This document shows, one piece after another, positions 29,128-37,428 of a stretch of 64,000 nt of DNA (the stretch's first letter is position 1; each line of letters starts with the position of its first letter). Source of the stretch: Azospirillum sp. OGB3 (GTDB taxonomy: Bacteria > Pseudomonadota > Alphaproteobacteria > Azospirillales > Azospirillaceae); the NCBI RefSeq assembly GCF_014192915.1, contig NZ_JACHYN010000003.1:248001-312000 (forward strand), written 5' to 3'. Under the pieces are notes generated by a model. That model saw only the letters and a program-made list of their open reading frames with translations, ran no database searches and was not told where the DNA came from. Made by a program: the position numbers and the translations under genes.

Positions 29128-29994
29128 ATGTCACTCAAGACGATCCTTGTGCCGCTGGCCGGACTCGACGGCGACACGGTGGCGCTGAACGCCGCGCTGA
29201 AGATCGCGCGCGAATTCGATGCCCATGTCGACGCCCTGTTCGTGTCGCTGGACCCGCGCGACGCCGTGCCCATGCTGGGCGAGGGCATGTCCGGCGCGAT
29301 GGTCGAGGAGATCATGCGCGCCGCCGAAGGGGAGTCGAAGACCCACCTCCACACCGCCCGCCGCACCTTCGACGATGTGATCCGCGCCGCGGACATCGAG
29401 CTGCGCGACATGCCCACCGGCGTCGAGGCGCCGACCGCCCAATGGCGGGAAGAGACGGGCCGCGTCGAGGAGGTGGTGCCGCGCGAGGGGCGGCTGGCCG
29501 ACCTGCTGGTCTTCGCCCACACCACGCTGGACAGCAACACCCAGGCTTACGCGACGGTGGAAAGCGCCCTGCTGGGAGCGGCCCGCCCGCTGCTGCTGGC
29601 CCCCGCCACCCTGCCGGAGGAGATCGGCCGCACGGTGACGCTCGCCTGGAACGGCAGCCCCGAATCGGTTCGCGCCCTGGCCGGGGCGATGCCCTTCCTG
29701 ACCGGTGCCGACACCGTCCATGTGCTGACCGCCGAGACCTCCAACACCCAGGCTGCGGCAGGTCGTCGCATCGCCCACTATCTCGCTTGGCACGGCGTTA
29801 ACGTTCAGGTAACCATATTGAAGCCGGGATCGGAACCCGTTGGCCAAGCCATCGTGAACAAAGCCGCGGATCTTGGGTCCGACCTCCTCGTGATGGGGGG
29901 CTACGGGCACAGCCGGATGCGGGAAATGATCCTTGGCGGCGTGACCCGCTATGTGCTGAATCACGCCGGCCTGCCCGTGCTGATGGCCCACTGA
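29128..29994 (+). CDS. Universal stress protein, tandem UspA domains
   Basis: 288 residues with two UspA domains. The first is at residues 1-135, starting MSLKTILVPLAGLDGD. The second is at about residues 150-285, ending in the ATP-binding signature MGGYGHSRMREMILGGVTR followed by YVLNHAGLPVLMAH. The second domain has the G-x2-G-x9-G-x-[ST] pattern; the first lacks it. Tandem Usp proteins of this kind are cytoplasmic stress proteins in alphaproteobacteria. The ATG at 29128 has a GGGGGGAGA ribosome site. It may be transcribed with the upstream kinase-fusion gene or separately (a TATAAG box lies near 29029). Confidence 0.93.
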   Translation: MSLKTILVPLAGLDGDTVALNAALKIAREFDAHVDALFVSLDPRDAVPMLGEGMSGAMVEEIMRAAEGESKTHLHTARRTFDDVIRAADIELRDMPTGVEAPTAQWREETGRVEEVVPREGRLADLLVFAHTTLDSNTQAYATVESALLGAARPLLLAPATLPEEIGRTVTLAWNGSPESVRALAGAMPFLTGADTVHVLTAETSNTQAAAGRRIAHYLAWHGVNVQVTILKPGSEPVGQAIVNKAADLGSDLLVMGGYGHSRMREMILGGVTRYVLNHAGLPVLMAH

Positions 29995-30145
29995 CGACGG
30001 GGCCGCTCTTTTAGAAGGCCGGGCTTCTCTGATCCGACGCGCGGCGCCGCGCTGACAGGCGCCCTCCACGCCGATGGTTTTCAACCACAAGGGCCACCCG
30101 GACTCCGGTCCGGGCAAGGCCCGGCAATCGGGAAGGAAACGCGCC

Positions 30146-30406
30146 ATGTTGACGATCGACGATTGCATCGCGCTCAGCGATCTGACCGAAGAGGAAATCG
30201 ACGCCATCGCGGAGCATGAGCATCTGCCGGAAATGCTGGCGGTGGAACTGGGCTGCTGCCTTGCCCATGACGCCGAGGGCATCCGCCGGATCGCCCGCAT
30301 CATCCGCGAGGACATCGACCGGGCTCGCAGCCATGGGCGGCCCATCCATGCCCGTCGGTTGACAATGGTTCTGGATGGCTTCGTGCACCAGCACCCGGCC
30401 CTGTAG
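30146..30406 (+). CDS. Small conserved hypothetical protein
   Basis: 86 residues, acidic at the N-terminus (MLTIDDCIALSDLTEEEIDA) and basic in the middle (RRIARIIREDIDRARSHGR). It has no signal peptide or membrane segment and looks all-helical. I recall similar proteins among alphaproteobacterial conserved hypotheticals, but no function is known to me. The start at 30146 is chosen because the upstream 24-codon extension is Lys/Gly/His-rich and a GGAAGGAAA ribosome site lies before this ATG. Confidence 0.7.
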   Translation: MLTIDDCIALSDLTEEEIDAIAEHEHLPEMLAVELGCCLAHDAEGIRRIARIIREDIDRARSHGRPIHARRLTMVLDGFVHQHPAL

Positions 30407-30639
30407 AAGGAGCCTGCGGGACAGAGGCTCGACGGCGAGGAAACGCCCAATCCGTTACGGTGCGTCGGGAAGCGGGGAGGCGCGGAACAACCGGCCCTCC
30501 GTTTGGTTGGCACCGGCGGGTTCGCGTCGGGGGCGGCGGGGAGCGCGCGCAGCGGGCTCCCCCAACCGCCGAGCCAGCCAACCGCCAAGCCACCGCGACG
30601 CGCTGTCTTGTTCCGCTGTCAGCACAAAGGACGACGCCC

Positions 30640-30999
30640 GTGCCCTTGAAGACGATCCGCCTCGAACTGGCCCGCACCGCCGACCATCCCGAAGGCAGCG
30701 CGGAGCATGGCTATGAGTTCATCGCTCCGCTGACCGCGGACGGCCACTTGGATCTGGAGGAGTGGCGCAGCCGCAAGGCCGCCTGCACGGTACGCCGCTT
30801 TTGGCGCGGGGAAGACGAGCAGACCGGCCATCTGGTCCATCGGGGCAAAGGATGGCTGTTCGACTACGACGCCGACGACACCGACGACGACGAACCGATC
30901 TTCCGCTTCGACCGCCACACGCTGGTGGAGGGGCAATACATCTCCATCACCGAGCATGATGGAGTGCAGCGCCCCTTCCGCGTCGTCTCCGTTCGCTGA
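30640..30999 (+). CDS. Small conserved hypothetical protein
   Basis: 119 residues, starting at GTG with AAAGGA eight bases upstream. It reads MPLKTIRLELARTADHPEGS, then GYEFIAPLTADGHLD, a Trp/Arg/Cys segment (ACTVRRFWRGEDE), a very acidic stretch (DYDADDTDDDEPIF) and a C-terminal strand-rich end (VEGQYISITEHDGVQRPF). It has no membrane or export signal and looks like a compact beta protein. I regard it as a conserved alphaproteobacterial hypothetical of unknown role. The 230 bases before it hold only GC-rich hairpin-forming sequence. Confidence 0.68.
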   Translation: MPLKTIRLELARTADHPEGSAEHGYEFIAPLTADGHLDLEEWRSRKAACTVRRFWRGEDEQTGHLVHRGKGWLFDYDADDTDDDEPIFRFDRHTLVEGQYISITEHDGVQRPFRVVSVR

Positions 31000-31027
31000 T
31001 CCCTATTTGGCCGGGGCGATCCGCCTC

Positions 31028-31055
31028 GTACCGGACGCGCTTGTACCGGACGCGC
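31028..31055. repeat. Tandem 13-bp direct repeat
   Basis: GTACCGGACGCGC occurs twice, at 31028-31040 and 31043-31055, separated by TT. It lies between two convergent small genes. No function is evident. Confidence 0.6.
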
Positions 31056-31081
31056 GGATTCCCTGGCCGACGGATGTCCGT

Positions 31082-31240
31082 TCAGGCGGCCAACCGCTCC
31101 TCGCGCGCGCGCAAGTTGCGCCCGACCTGTTCGAGAAGTTCGCGCAGCGTCTCGGCGGACATGCCGTCGCGTGTCATCAGAGCGACGATGATGGGCTCGT
31201 CCAGGATTTCCGACAGGGTCGGAGCCGTCAATTGGTCCAT
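31082..31240 (-). CDS. Very small helical protein (52 residues)
   Basis: MDQLTAPTLSEILDEPIIVA begins a 52-residue acidic-to-basic helical protein ending in ETLRELLEQVGRNLRAREER. The ATG at 31240 has GGAGGG at a good distance (5-6 bases). The longer frame begins in an AT-rich, promoter-like region. Codon use is normal for the genome. No family is recognised. The helix-turn-like central segment could bind a partner protein, but this is a guess. Confidence 0.62.
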   Translation of the reverse strand: MDQLTAPTLSEILDEPIIVALMTRDGMSAETLRELLEQVGRNLRAREERLAA

Positions 31241-31306
31241 GTTACCCTCCCTGTTCATTCCGGCCGGCCTTGAGGCGGCGTAATGTCCATTGTAAACAAG
31301 ATACGG

Positions 31307-31391
31307 TATTTCGCAACAGTGCTGCGCCGCGAAATAAACCAACACTGCCGACGCAAGGGTAGAAAAGCGCTGAGTGTTCTTGCCTGAACAC
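31307..31391. promoter_or_regulatory. Palindromes upstream of the 52-residue gene
   Basis: Two inverted repeats lie in the AT-rich region before the small gene: TATTTCGC-N14-GCGAAATA (31307-31336) and GTGTTC-N6-GAACAC (31374-31391). Both are shaped like regulator binding sites. There is no coding sequence here. Confidence 0.4.
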
Positions 31392-31437
31392 AGCAACGAT
31401 GCCTATGCCAGAAATGGGGTTACCACGTCGGAGCGGA

Positions 31438-31881
31438 CTAACGGTCCGCGTCACGGTTCCGCGTGATCGTGACTCCGGCCCCGGCGGTGTCGGGAAGCAG
31501 GGACGGCAGTTCCACGTCGACGCGCACCTGGCGCACCTTCGGGTGGGCCAGACACAGGGCGGCGGTCTGATCGGCGAGATATTCGGGACCGGGCACCGCG
31601 TCCTGCGCGCACAGACGGCGCAAATCCTCCACGATGTCCTCATAGGACATGACGGCGGTTATGTCGTCGGGGAAGCTCTGGCCGGGATGGCTGACCTTCA
31701 ACTCAAGGCTGATATGGACCGTGGGCCGTCCAGGCCGTCCGGCGAGCGATACGCTGGCGGTGAAGTCGCGAAGCAGGATGGTGTAGGTCGCCGCCGCGTC
31801 GGCAGACTCGGCGCCGGAGGGGCGGGAAACGGGATCGTTGGCCAAAAAAAACATCTCCTGGCGGGTGCGGCCCTGGTCCAT
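31438..31881 (-). CDS. FolB-like (dihydroneopterin aldolase fold) protein
   Basis: 147 residues. The order of strands and helices (LRDFTASVSLAGRPGRPTVH, then DDITAVMSYEDIVEDLRRL, then KVRQVRVDVELPSLLPDT) matches the FolB/FolX tunnelling fold, and the conserved Tyr of the DD..VMSYEDI motif is present. The catalytic Glu near the start (usually G..E) and the C-terminal Lys in KP are not seen: the matching positions read GRPGRP and ELP. The gene follows folK on the same strand 73 bases downstream, which supports a folate role, but activity is doubtful. The start at 31881 is weakly supported; MFFLANDP, nine codons in, is an alternative. Confidence 0.7.
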   Translation of the reverse strand: MDQGRTRQEMFFLANDPVSRPSGAESADAAATYTILLRDFTASVSLAGRPGRPTVHISLELKVSHPGQSFPDDITAVMSYEDIVEDLRRLCAQDAVPGPEYLADQTAALCLAHPKVRQVRVDVELPSLLPDTAGAGVTITRNRDADR

Positions 31882-31954
31882 GCCCCGTCAGGGGCGGCCG
31901 CCTCTTCGCTGCGCCGCGACCACTATAGCCCAGGCGCCCGCCCTTTCGGCAAGG

Positions 31955-32503
31955 TCAGACCGCCACGGGAAGGTCCATGCCGGTGCGGACGACCGTATCG
32001 CGGCCCGCCACGGTGGCCAGCAGGTCGTCGACGCTGCGCCCGATGGCGGGGTGCTGGAGGCCGCCCGCGATGTCGGCCAGCGGGGCCAGGACGAAGGCGC
32101 GCTCCGCGATGCGGGGATGGGGAATTTCCAGTTCCGGCGCGTACATCACCAACTCGCCATAGAGCAGGATGTCGATGTCGATCGGCCGTGGTCCGAAGCG
32201 GAGACCGCCGTCCAGGTCGCGGCCCATCTCCGCCTCGATGGCCTTGACGTGGCGCAGAAGCTCCCATGGGCCGAGTGCCGTCTGCCCGCACAAAGCCATG
32301 TTCAGGAAAGCCGGCTGGTCGGTCACATACATCGGGTCGGTTTCATAGACGGGCGATGCCAGCGTGACGCGGACTTGCGGAGCAAGCCGCCGCTGCGCCG
32401 CCGCCAGATTGGCGGCGCGATCGCCCAAATTGCTGCCCAGCGCAAGGTAGACCGTGGTCATCGCAGAACCGTTGCTAGTCGAAACCATACCCTTCTCACT
32501 CAT
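31955..32503 (-). CDS. folK: 2-amino-4-hydroxy-6-hydroxymethyldihydropteridine pyrophosphokinase
   Basis: Transfers pyrophosphate from ATP to 6-hydroxymethyl-dihydropterin in folate synthesis. The HPPK motifs are present: YLALGSNLGDRAANL near the N-terminus, VYETDPMYVTDQPAFLN, and GLRFGPRPIDIDILLYGE with the metal-binding Asp pair, then HPRIAERAFVLAPL. I choose MSEKGMVST at 32503 because GGAGG sits eight bases upstream, giving 182 residues. A start at 32461 (MTTVYLALGSN) would give the more usual 168 but has no ribosome site. Confidence 0.93.
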   Translation of the reverse strand: MSEKGMVSTSNGSAMTTVYLALGSNLGDRAANLAAAQRRLAPQVRVTLASPVYETDPMYVTDQPAFLNMALCGQTALGPWELLRHVKAIEAEMGRDLDGGLRFGPRPIDIDILLYGELVMYAPELEIPHPRIAERAFVLAPLADIAGGLQHPAIGRSVDDLLATVAGRDTVVRTGMDLPVAV

Positions 32504-32680
32504 ACCACGATCCTCCGTTGCATCAACCGTCAAAGCGCCATCGCATGCGATACCGGCTTATCGTCCCTTGACGATCGCTGCGGAGCACGCTCCGGTTTAG
32601 GTAGCCGGCTTTCTCCGGGAACCGCAAGCGGTGGGCGGGGTTGTGCCAGTCGTGCAATGCTGCGTTGGAGGGTGAGGGTC

Positions 32681-33142
32681 ATGACGCTTCGGCATGGTGG
32701 GACGGCGGCTCTGCTCGGGCTGGCCGGGGCGCTCCTGGCGTCCTGCGCGACGGGGCCGGACCCGCAGATCGCCCGGCGCGCCCAGACTGAATTGGTCGGC
32801 ATGCCGAAGGAAAGGCTGCTCGCCTGTGCCGGGGTTCCGGCGCGCCAAGCCCAGGCCGGTGGGCGGGAATACTATACCTATGTTTCCGACCCCGGCGTGG
32901 CGGTCAGCCCGCTCGGCGGCAGCAGCATCGGCGTCGGCGGTTTCGGCGGGGGCGGTTCCAGCGGCGTCGGCCTCGGCCTGGGATTCGGGTTGCCGCTGGG
33001 CACATCCTCGCCCGGCATGTGCGAGGCGACCTTCGTCCTGGGGCCGGGCGGGACCGTGGAGCAGGTGTCCTATCCGGGCAACGCGTCGCTGTCCGCCTGC
33101 ACGCCGATCGTTCAGAACTGCGTGCCGCCCGCCCCGCGCTGA
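32681..33142 (+). CDS. Small lipoprotein, SmpA/BamE-like region plus Gly-rich segment
   Basis: 153 residues with a lipoprotein signal (AALLGLAGALLASC, Cys at about residue 22). The following segment, ELVGMPKERLLACAGVP, resembles the short SmpA/OmlA-type helical motif used by many small outer-membrane lipoproteins. The middle is a Gly/Ser repeat (GVGGFGGGGSSGVGLGLGFG), and the last part has three cysteines that could form disulfides. It has a GGAGGGTGAGGG ribosome site and is divergent from folK. No specific function is known to me. It probably sits in the outer membrane. Confidence 0.75.
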   Translation: MTLRHGGTAALLGLAGALLASCATGPDPQIARRAQTELVGMPKERLLACAGVPARQAQAGGREYYTYVSDPGVAVSPLGGSSIGVGGFGGGGSSGVGLGLGFGLPLGTSSPGMCEATFVLGPGGTVEQVSYPGNASLSACTPIVQNCVPPAPR

Positions 33143-33244
33143 ACCCTCCCGTCCTGGCTGAAAGAGGGACTGTCGCCGGTTGCGGCCTTGCCGTATCGTC
33201 CGGCTAAGGCTTGGCTGTAAAAGAAGGCAGGGGAGGACAACGTC

Positions 33245-33916
33245 ATGGACATGAGCGGCAGCCAGCGCATCACGGCCCCGCGGGACGAGGTTTGGGCGGC
33301 GCTGAACGATCCTGACATCCTGCGCCAGTGCATTCCCGGCTGCGAGGAGGTCCAGAAGACGTCCGACACGGAGTTCACCGCCAAGGTGGTTGCCAAGGTG
33401 GGGCCGGTCAGCGCCAAGTTTTCCGGCAAAGTGACGCTGTCCGATCTCGATCCGCCCAACGGCTACACCATCACCGGCGAAGGCTCCGGCGGTGCCGCTG
33501 GCTTTGGCAAGGGCGGCGCCAAGGTTTCGTTGGAACCGGATGGCGAGGAGGCGACGGTCCTGTCCTACACCGCCCACGCCACGGTCGGCGGCAAACTGGC
33601 GCAGATCGGTTCGCGGCTGGTGGACGCCACGGCGCGCAAGATGGCCGATGATTTCTTCAACCGCTTCACGGCGGTGGTCGGCGGGCCGCCCGAGCCGGTC
33701 CCCGAACCGGCCTCTGACGTGGCGCCTGCGGTGGTTGCGCGGCCCGTTGCGCGGAGTGCGGCGGCTCCACAGCCGATTACGCCCGAGGTGGCGGCTCCCG
33801 CCCCGGAAATTCCCATCCCGCTTCCCGCCGCCCGTGGGCGGGGCGGCTTCTATGTGCCCTGGGCGGCGCTGGTCGTGGTGGCGGTTCTTGTTCTTCTTCT
33901 CGCCTGGATGAAATAA
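33245..33916 (+). CDS. CoxG-like SRPBCC protein with C-terminal membrane anchor
   Basis: 223 residues. Residues 1-145 are the carbon monoxide dehydrogenase subunit G (CoxG) type of SRPBCC domain: MSGSQRITAPRDEVWAALND, then DILRQCIPGCEEV, then FSGKVTLSDLDPPNGYTI and GEGSGGAAGFGKGGAKV. A Pro/Ala linker follows (about residues 150-195), and then a single C-terminal helix (VPWAALVVVAVLVLLLAWMK) anchors it to the membrane. CoxG proteins help recruit or mature CO dehydrogenase-type enzymes, but no coxLMS genes are nearby. The partner is unknown. A cytochrome c gene follows 129 bases later on the same strand. Confidence 0.88.
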   Translation: MDMSGSQRITAPRDEVWAALNDPDILRQCIPGCEEVQKTSDTEFTAKVVAKVGPVSAKFSGKVTLSDLDPPNGYTITGEGSGGAAGFGKGGAKVSLEPDGEEATVLSYTAHATVGGKLAQIGSRLVDATARKMADDFFNRFTAVVGGPPEPVPEPASDVAPAVVARPVARSAAAPQPITPEVAAPAPEIPIPLPAARGRGGFYVPWAALVVVAVLVLLLAWMK

Positions 33917-34045
33917 CCCGTATTTGGTGTTTGTGCTGTGGGCGCGACACGTTGAGGGGTTGGCCTTAACCACAGAATGTGTATGCTGCGCCCGAACCTG
34001 CCGGCATCCGAACGCCGGCCTCATCCGGAAGGGGGAATCTGACCA

Positions 34046-34426
34046 ATGAACAAGCATATCCTGGGCGCCGCTCTGATCGCCGGCATTGCCATGGGCGCGG
34101 GCGCCGCGCAGGCCGCCGATGCCACCGCTGGTAAGGACGTCTTCAAGCAGTGCATGGCTTGCCACACCGCCGAGCAGGGCAAGAACAAGGTCGGCCCGTC
34201 GCTGTTCGGCGTCGTGGGGCGCCCGGCCGCCTCGATCGACGGCTTCAAGTATTCCAAGCCCATGCAGGAGAAGGCCGCCGGCGGTCTGGTCTGGACCCCG
34301 GACAATCTGAAGGCCTACATCACCGCTCCGAAGGAAGTCGTTCCGGGTGGCACGATGGCCTTCGCGGGCATCAAGGACGCCGGCAAGGTGGACGATCTGA
34401 TCGCCTTCCTGGGCGAGCAGAAGTAA
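34046..34426 (+). CDS. Periplasmic class I c-type cytochrome (cytochrome c2/c550-like)
   Basis: 126 residues with a signal peptide (MNKHILGAALIAGIAMGAGA, cleaved after AQA) and a single heme site CMACH at about residue 36. The axial Met lies in PGGTMAFAGIKD near residue 101. The layout (KVGPSLFGVVGRPAASIDGF, then YSKPM) is that of soluble cytochrome c2, a carrier between the bc1 complex and oxidases. A clear terminator follows. Confidence 0.94.
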   Translation: MNKHILGAALIAGIAMGAGAAQAADATAGKDVFKQCMACHTAEQGKNKVGPSLFGVVGRPAASIDGFKYSKPMQEKAAGGLVWTPDNLKAYITAPKEVVPGGTMAFAGIKDAGKVDDLIAFLGEQK

Positions 34427-34456
34427 AGACGCCCGCGTTTCGGCGCGGGGGTGAGG

Positions 34457-34490
34457 ACGGGCCGGAGGGGAAACCCTCCGGCCCGTTTCC
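34457..34490 (+). terminator. Terminator after cytochrome c gene
   Basis: A perfect 13-bp stem (ACGGGCCGGAGGG / CCCTCCGGCCCGT) with a GAAA tetraloop, followed by TTCCTTTT. It lies 31 bases after the stop and 8 bases before the pepN stop on the other strand. Confidence 0.88.
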
Positions 34491-34497
34491 TTTTCAC

Positions 34498-37155
34498 TCA
34501 GCCTGCGGCCTCCAGGCTCTTGCTCGCCACTTCGAAGACGTCCGGCGACAGGCCCGGCGTGGCGACGATGCGCTCCAACTCGGCTTTCATCAGGGCGCGG
34601 CGCGGACCGTCGTAACGACGCAGGCGCGAGAAGGGCCCCACCATGCGGGCCGCCACCTGCGGATTCATCGGGTCGAGCCGAAGGACCTGATCGGCGAGGA
34701 AGCGATAGCCCGCTCCGCTGATGTCGTGGAAGCGCACCGGGTTGCCGCCCGCGAAGCCGCCGATCAGCGCATAGACCTTGTTCGGGTTGCGGATCTCGAA
34801 GGCGGGGTGGGCGAGCAGGCCCGTCACCCGCTCCAGCGTGTCGGTCCGGTGCGAGGTCGCCTGCACGCCGAACCACTTGTCGACCACCAGCGCCTCGCCC
34901 TTCCAGCGCTCGTAGAAGCCGGCGACGGCCTCGTCCCGCTCCGGTGCGCTGGAGTTGCTGAGGAACTGGAGCGCCGCCATCACGTCGGTCATCGCCTGGG
35001 AGCCGTGATACTGGCCGAGGCAGAGGCCGAGCGCCTCCTCGTCCTCCAGGGCCATCAGATAGGCGAGACACAGATTCTTGAGCGCCCGCCGGCCGATGGC
35101 CGCAGCGTCCACCGAGAAGGGCTCGTTGCCCGCGTTGCGGCGGTAGGTGTCCAGCCAGCCGGGCCGCAGCGCCTCGGCGAGCCGCCGGCGGGCGAACTCG
35201 CGCACGGCGTGGATGGCGTCGGGGTCGATCACCTCCATCTGCGTGCCGAGGTAGCTCTCGGTCGGCAGCACCAGGGCCTGCGCGGCGAAGGCGGGGTCCT
35301 GGTCGGCGTCCTTCAGAACGGCGCCCACCGCGTCGATGAAGCTCTGGGGCAGAGCCAGGTCCCGCCCGGCCTGCCGGTCGGCGACCAGCGAGAGCAGCAG
35401 GCGGGTGGCCAGCGTCTGCCCGGCCTCCCAGCGGTTGAAGGCGTCGCTGTCGTTGGCCATCAGGAAGGTCAGATCACCGTCCGTCAGGTCGGCCCGCAGC
35501 TTCACCGGGGCGGAGAATCCGCGCAGCAGCGACGGCACGGGACGGGCCGGCACGTCCACGAACGTGAAGCTCTGCTCGGCCTCGGTGATGTGCAGCGTGC
35601 GGCTGGTGCCGGCGGCTTCCGCCTCGCCCGTCAGGCGCAGCGGCAGGTCCGCCCCGTCCGGGCCGAGCAGCCCCATGACCAGCGGGATGTGCATCGGCTC
35701 CTTCACCGGCTGGCCGGGGGTGGGCGGCACGGTCTGCCTGACGGTCAGCCGATAGGTCTTGGCCGCCTCGTCATAGGCGCCGCTCACGTCCAGTTCCGGC
35801 GTGCCGGCCTGCCGGTACCAGCGCTTGAACTGCGTCAGGTCGACGCCGGTGGCGTCGGACATGGCCGCGGCGAAGTCGTCGCAGGTCACCGCCTGTCCGT
35901 CGTGGCGCTGGAAATACAGGTCCATGCCCTTGCGGAAGCCCTGCGCCCCCAGCAGCGTGTGGTACATGCGGATGACTTCCGACCCCTTGTCGTAGACGGT
36001 GGGGGTGTAGAAGTTGTTGATCTCCACATAGCTGTCCGGGCGCACGGGGTGCGCCATGGCGCCGGAGTCCTCGGGGAACTGCACGGTGCGCAGGCGCTGC
36101 ACGTCGGCGATGCGCTTGACCGCCCGCGAGTTCATGTCGCTGGAGAATTCCTGGTCGCGGAAGACGGTCAGCCCCTCTTTCAGCGAGAGCTGGAACCAGT
36201 CGCGGCAGGTGACGCGGTTGCCGGTCCAGTTGTGGAAATACTCGTGGGCCACCACGGCCTCGATGCCCAGGAAATCCTGGTCGGTGGCGGTCTCCGGCTT
36301 CGCCAGGATGTATTTCGTGTTGAAGACGTTGAGGGACTTGTTCTCCATCGCCCCCATGTTGAAGTCGCCGACCGCGACGATGTTGAAGATGTCGAGGTCG
36401 TATTCAAGCCCGAACACCTCCTCGTCCCAGCGCATCGACTTGATAAGCGAGCGCATGGCGTGGTCGACCTTGTCCTCGTTCCCCGGCTCGACATAGATTC
36501 GCAGGGTCACGTCGCGGCCGGACGCGGTGCGGAAGCGGTCCTCCTGATGGACCAGATTGCCGGCGACCAGGGCGAACAGGTAGCAGGGCTTGGGAAAGGG
36601 GTCCTCCCACACCGCGCGGTGGCGCCCGTCGGGCAGGTCGCCGGATTCGAGGAGATTGCCGTTGGACAGCAGCACCGGGTAACGGGCCTTGTCCGCGGTG
36701 ATCGTGGTGGTGTAGCGGGCCATCACGTCGGGCCGGTCGGCGAAATAGGTGATCTTGCGGAAGCCCTCGGCCTCGCACTGGGTGCAGAAGTTGCCGGAAG
36801 ACTTGTAGAGCCCCTCCAGCGCCGTGTTCTCCTGCGGCTTGATGCGGACGACGGTTTCCAGCGTGAAGGTCTCCGGCACGCTGTGGACGGTCAGGTGGTC
36901 CGGCGTGACCGTGTAGTCGGCATCGCCCAGCGGCCGGCCGTTCAGCGCCACGGACACCAGCTCCAGCCGCTGCCCATCCAGCGTCAGTGGCTGGGAGGCC
37001 GCGTCGTCCCGCGCCGGATTGCGCCGCAGCCGGAGCTGAGCGCGGACCGTGGTCGCGTCCTCGCCGAGATCGAAGAACAGATCGACCGTGTCGATCAGAT
37101 GCGCGGGCGGGCGGTAGTCCTGCAGGCGGATGGCCTTGGGCGTGCCTTTGTCCAT
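34498..37155 (-). CDS. pepN: Aminopeptidase N (M1 family)
   Basis: An 885-residue cytoplasmic zinc aminopeptidase. The substrate-recognition motif GAMENKSLN and the zinc motif VVAHEYFHNWTGNRVTCRDW are present, with the second zinc Glu in LKEGLTVFRDQEFSS (about residues 260-325). The C-terminal helical domains (DUF3458 type: SLVADRQAGRDLALPQSF) are complete, so this is the proteobacterial PepN form rather than the short M1 type. Its role is general turnover of peptides from cytoplasmic proteolysis. It is divergent from a lipoprotein operon across about 270 bases. Confidence 0.96.
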   Translation of the reverse strand: MDKGTPKAIRLQDYRPPAHLIDTVDLFFDLGEDATTVRAQLRLRRNPARDDAASQPLTLDGQRLELVSVALNGRPLGDADYTVTPDHLTVHSVPETFTLETVVRIKPQENTALEGLYKSSGNFCTQCEAEGFRKITYFADRPDVMARYTTTITADKARYPVLLSNGNLLESGDLPDGRHRAVWEDPFPKPCYLFALVAGNLVHQEDRFRTASGRDVTLRIYVEPGNEDKVDHAMRSLIKSMRWDEEVFGLEYDLDIFNIVAVGDFNMGAMENKSLNVFNTKYILAKPETATDQDFLGIEAVVAHEYFHNWTGNRVTCRDWFQLSLKEGLTVFRDQEFSSDMNSRAVKRIADVQRLRTVQFPEDSGAMAHPVRPDSYVEINNFYTPTVYDKGSEVIRMYHTLLGAQGFRKGMDLYFQRHDGQAVTCDDFAAAMSDATGVDLTQFKRWYRQAGTPELDVSGAYDEAAKTYRLTVRQTVPPTPGQPVKEPMHIPLVMGLLGPDGADLPLRLTGEAEAAGTSRTLHITEAEQSFTFVDVPARPVPSLLRGFSAPVKLRADLTDGDLTFLMANDSDAFNRWEAGQTLATRLLLSLVADRQAGRDLALPQSFIDAVGAVLKDADQDPAFAAQALVLPTESYLGTQMEVIDPDAIHAVREFARRRLAEALRPGWLDTYRRNAGNEPFSVDAAAIGRRALKNLCLAYLMALEDEEALGLCLGQYHGSQAMTDVMAALQFLSNSSAPERDEAVAGFYERWKGEALVVDKWFGVQATSHRTDTLERVTGLLAHPAFEIRNPNKVYALIGGFAGGNPVRFHDISGAGYRFLADQVLRLDPMNPQVAARMVGPFSRLRRYDGPRRALMKAELERIVATPGLSPDVFEVASKSLEAAG

Positions 37156-37316
37156 GGTGGCTTTTCTCTAACCTTGTTTTGGCTGTGTCGGCGTCGCGGG
37201 TATGGACTCTAGCATGGAGAGTGGGGACGCGGGACGCCGTTGGACAGGGGCAACGGCCCATTCTTCACGCCTTGTTTCCGGAGGACGCGAGCGGTGATTT
37301 CAGGTGGTGGTAGTTG

Positions 37317-37345
37317 TTGATTATGCACTTAAAAATACATACAAT
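37317..37345 (+). promoter_or_regulatory. Strong sigma70-like promoter for lipoprotein/M48 operon
   Basis: TTGATT, a 17-base AT-rich spacer and TACAAT, about 85 bases before the first gene. The surrounding 60 bases are strikingly AT-rich compared with the genome, and no other element is visible in the 270-base divergent region. Confidence 0.6.
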
Positions 37346-37428
37346 CCAAAAAGTTTAACCCGAGTGATGTGAATATCCCAGTATGATGGAGCTTTTGCGT
37401 GCACGCTCGATCGTTTCCTGCGCTTTCG

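Noticed and set aside
30407..30639. Hairpin-rich GC stretch considered as a terminator
   Set aside because: The stems are imperfect and there is no T-run; GC-rich sequence alone explains it.
34150..37212. 1020-codon plus-strand frame opposite pepN
   Set aside because: Antisense shadow of pepN with no protein-like pattern.
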